Origin: Pseudozyma flocculosa PF-1
Taxonomy: Eukaryota; Basidiomycota; Ustilaginomycetes; Ustilaginales; Ustilaginaceae
Assembly: GCF_000417875.1 (NCBI RefSeq)
Contig: NW_006920890.1
Location: 245,898 to 309,897 of the forward strand
Reading direction: 5' to 3'
DNA length: 64,000 bases
The stretch's first letter is position 1. Each line of letters begins with the position of its first letter. Under the pieces are notes generated by a model. That model was given only the letters and a program-made list of their open reading frames with translations. It did not search any database and was not told the origin of the DNA. This document shows positions 62,793-64,000 of the stretch, one piece after another. The translations under genes were made by a program, and so were the position numbers.

Positions 62793-64000
62793 GCTTGGAG
62801 GCGCGTGCGGTGCACCGAGGGATGGACGAAGCTCGTTCGTCCTCTGGCAGACGACGTGTCAGACGACGAGGCTATGAGGTGGCAGGGTGGCGGCGCGAGC
62901 GAGGCGAGTGCTTGACTCTCTAGTCTGCGGACGTTAATGGAGACGAGGAGAGCCGTCGCTCCCATGCGCTCGTCTTCGGCGCCTTTTGCAGAGTGCCGAG
63001 TGGCGTGGGCGGTGGTATCGATCGGCCGATCGGTGACGAATGATGGAAGGGCGAGGAGGGGTTGAGCCGACAAGGATGGGCGAGATGAAACGAGACGGGG
63101 CGGGAAGAGGTAGAGCCAGGGGGTGTCGGCGACGGTGCCAAGATCGTCGAGGCCTGCGTGGATGGTGCGGGTAAAAAGGCGGCAAGTGGATGTGTATGTA
63201 GACGGGGCGGCGATCAGGGAGAGAGTGGGGTGGCGTGGCGGGTGCGGGGAGCGTTGGAGGTCGGGTGGCGCCAGACGAGCGAGCGAGCCACTTGACCGAC
63301 CGGCAAAAAGGGTCGAGGAGCGGAGGCCAAGCCGGTGGAGCACCAGCTCAGACGCTGCGCCGCTGCCGTTGCCGCCGCTGCTGTGCTCTCAGCCACTGCC
63401 GCCCTTCGCCCTTGACCCCACCCACTCACCGCGACCCCGGCCACCTCTCGAGCGGTTCTGTTTCGAGCGACCGACCTGCTTTTTGGTCCGAAGAGACGAA
63501 GAGGCCTCGCTTCGGGCCGCCTGCCATATGCATGTTGGCAGCCAGGCCAGGCCAGGCCGCAAAGCGCTACGCACGGCAGGTTGCCCAGGCCGGCCTGGCC
63601 TCTCTCTGGTCTCGCTTGCGCCGAAAAGGCTCTTCTGACACTCTCGGGGCGGCGCCCAGCCTAACCAGGCTAGGCCAAGCCTGCCTAACCTCGCCCTGGG
63701 CTCGGTGGTCTACCTGTCTGCTGCTGGCTGCTCGCAGACAGACCTGTGGCGAGCCCCGCCCCGCCCCGCCAGGCGCTGGTCGCGCATGACGGCAGTAGGT
63801 CTGACATCCGAACCCGCCTGATCCAGGCCTTCATGCTGCCACCTACGACAGGCTGGCTGCCGATTCGGGTGGTTTCCCGTTCTCGGCTGCTTGTTGCGCA
63901 CGACAGGATGAGCCTCTTTCCTTCATTCCCGGACGGACTGCTCCGGTCTGCCTCCCCTCTGTTGGCTTCTTCTCGACCGCGACGGCCCTCGGGAGCGATC
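62793..64000. other. Right-end intergenic region
   Basis: 1.2 kb upstream of the transcription-factor start. ORFs of up to 184 codons on both strands (for example 63235-63789 plus and 62699-63343 minus) overlap heavily and contain no domain. Short GGCCA/GGCCT repeats (63,545-63,600, 63,660-63,690) recall those at 56,934. The region is probably the promoter plus unannotated sequence. Confidence 0.5.

Overview
The window is a 64 kb piece of a GC-rich fungal nuclear genome, most likely a basidiomycete of the smut group (Ustilaginomycotina) or a close relative. The reasons are: short spliceosomal introns (about 65-160 nt) with GTGAGT-type donors; fungal single-copy genes such as the GPI transamidase subunit PIG-S, a KEL3/KLHDC4 kelch protein, a Sos7-like kinetochore protein and a Zn2Cys6 regulator with a fungal transcription factor domain; very GC-rich coding sequence that leaves long antisense shadow ORFs; and secreted Ser-rich and small Cys-rich proteins. 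The species was not identified.

Layout. 1-6335 (minus): PRP8, the spliceosome core protein, with its 3' end off the left edge. 7353-8018: a small unknown three-exon gene. 8337-8591 (minus): a CDC26-like APC/C subunit. 9450-11476: a Q-rich coiled-coil/RGG protein. 11477-15598: 4.1 kb without recognisable genes. 15599-18268: a secreted Ser-rich protein with a C-terminal double-psi beta-barrel. 19098-23198 (minus): a kinesin-10-like motor, divergent from a Sos7-like kinetochore gene (23612-25528). 25974-28310: an Acinus-like SAP/RRM protein. 28973-29920 (minus): a secreted class 3 lipase. 29921-33359: intergenic sequence with a 482-base assembly gap. 33360-35354 (minus): a secreted GH125 mannosidase.

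37325-37846 (minus) and 39249-39778 (plus) are a divergent H2A/H2B pair whose 1.4 kb shared promoter carries repeated inverted GTCGAC/AATT elements. Then come VPS24 (40340-41501, minus) divergent from PIG-S (42010-44351), a nuclear low-complexity protein (45018-47835), two tandem six-cysteine secreted proteins (48328-48939 and 49974-50523), KEL3/KLHDC4 (51265-54041) convergent with the isoprenylcysteine methyltransferase STE14 (54280-55463, minus), MED21 (56158-56804), a Sec39-like Dsl1-complex subunit (57216-59886), and a Zn2Cys6 transcription factor (60161-62792, minus). The last 1.2 kb has no gene I can support.

Function. Most genes are core eukaryotic housekeeping genes (splicing, cell cycle, chromatin, vesicle traffic, GPI anchoring, Mediator). 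The accessory part is the set of secreted proteins: the Ser-rich DPBB protein, the lipase, the GH125 enzyme and the six-Cys pair, which together fit a plant- or surface-associated fungus. I found no defence system, transposon with coding capacity, rRNA or tRNA. The most unusual observations are the repeated palindromic elements in the H2A-H2B promoter, the duplicated six-Cys secreted family, a kinesin with a UBZ4-like zinc finger, a five-times repeated acidic-Cys motif in the DPBB protein, and a 21-nt microexon in PRP8. Gene models were built by hand from conserved protein blocks, splice-site motifs and phase consistency; no database search was possible.
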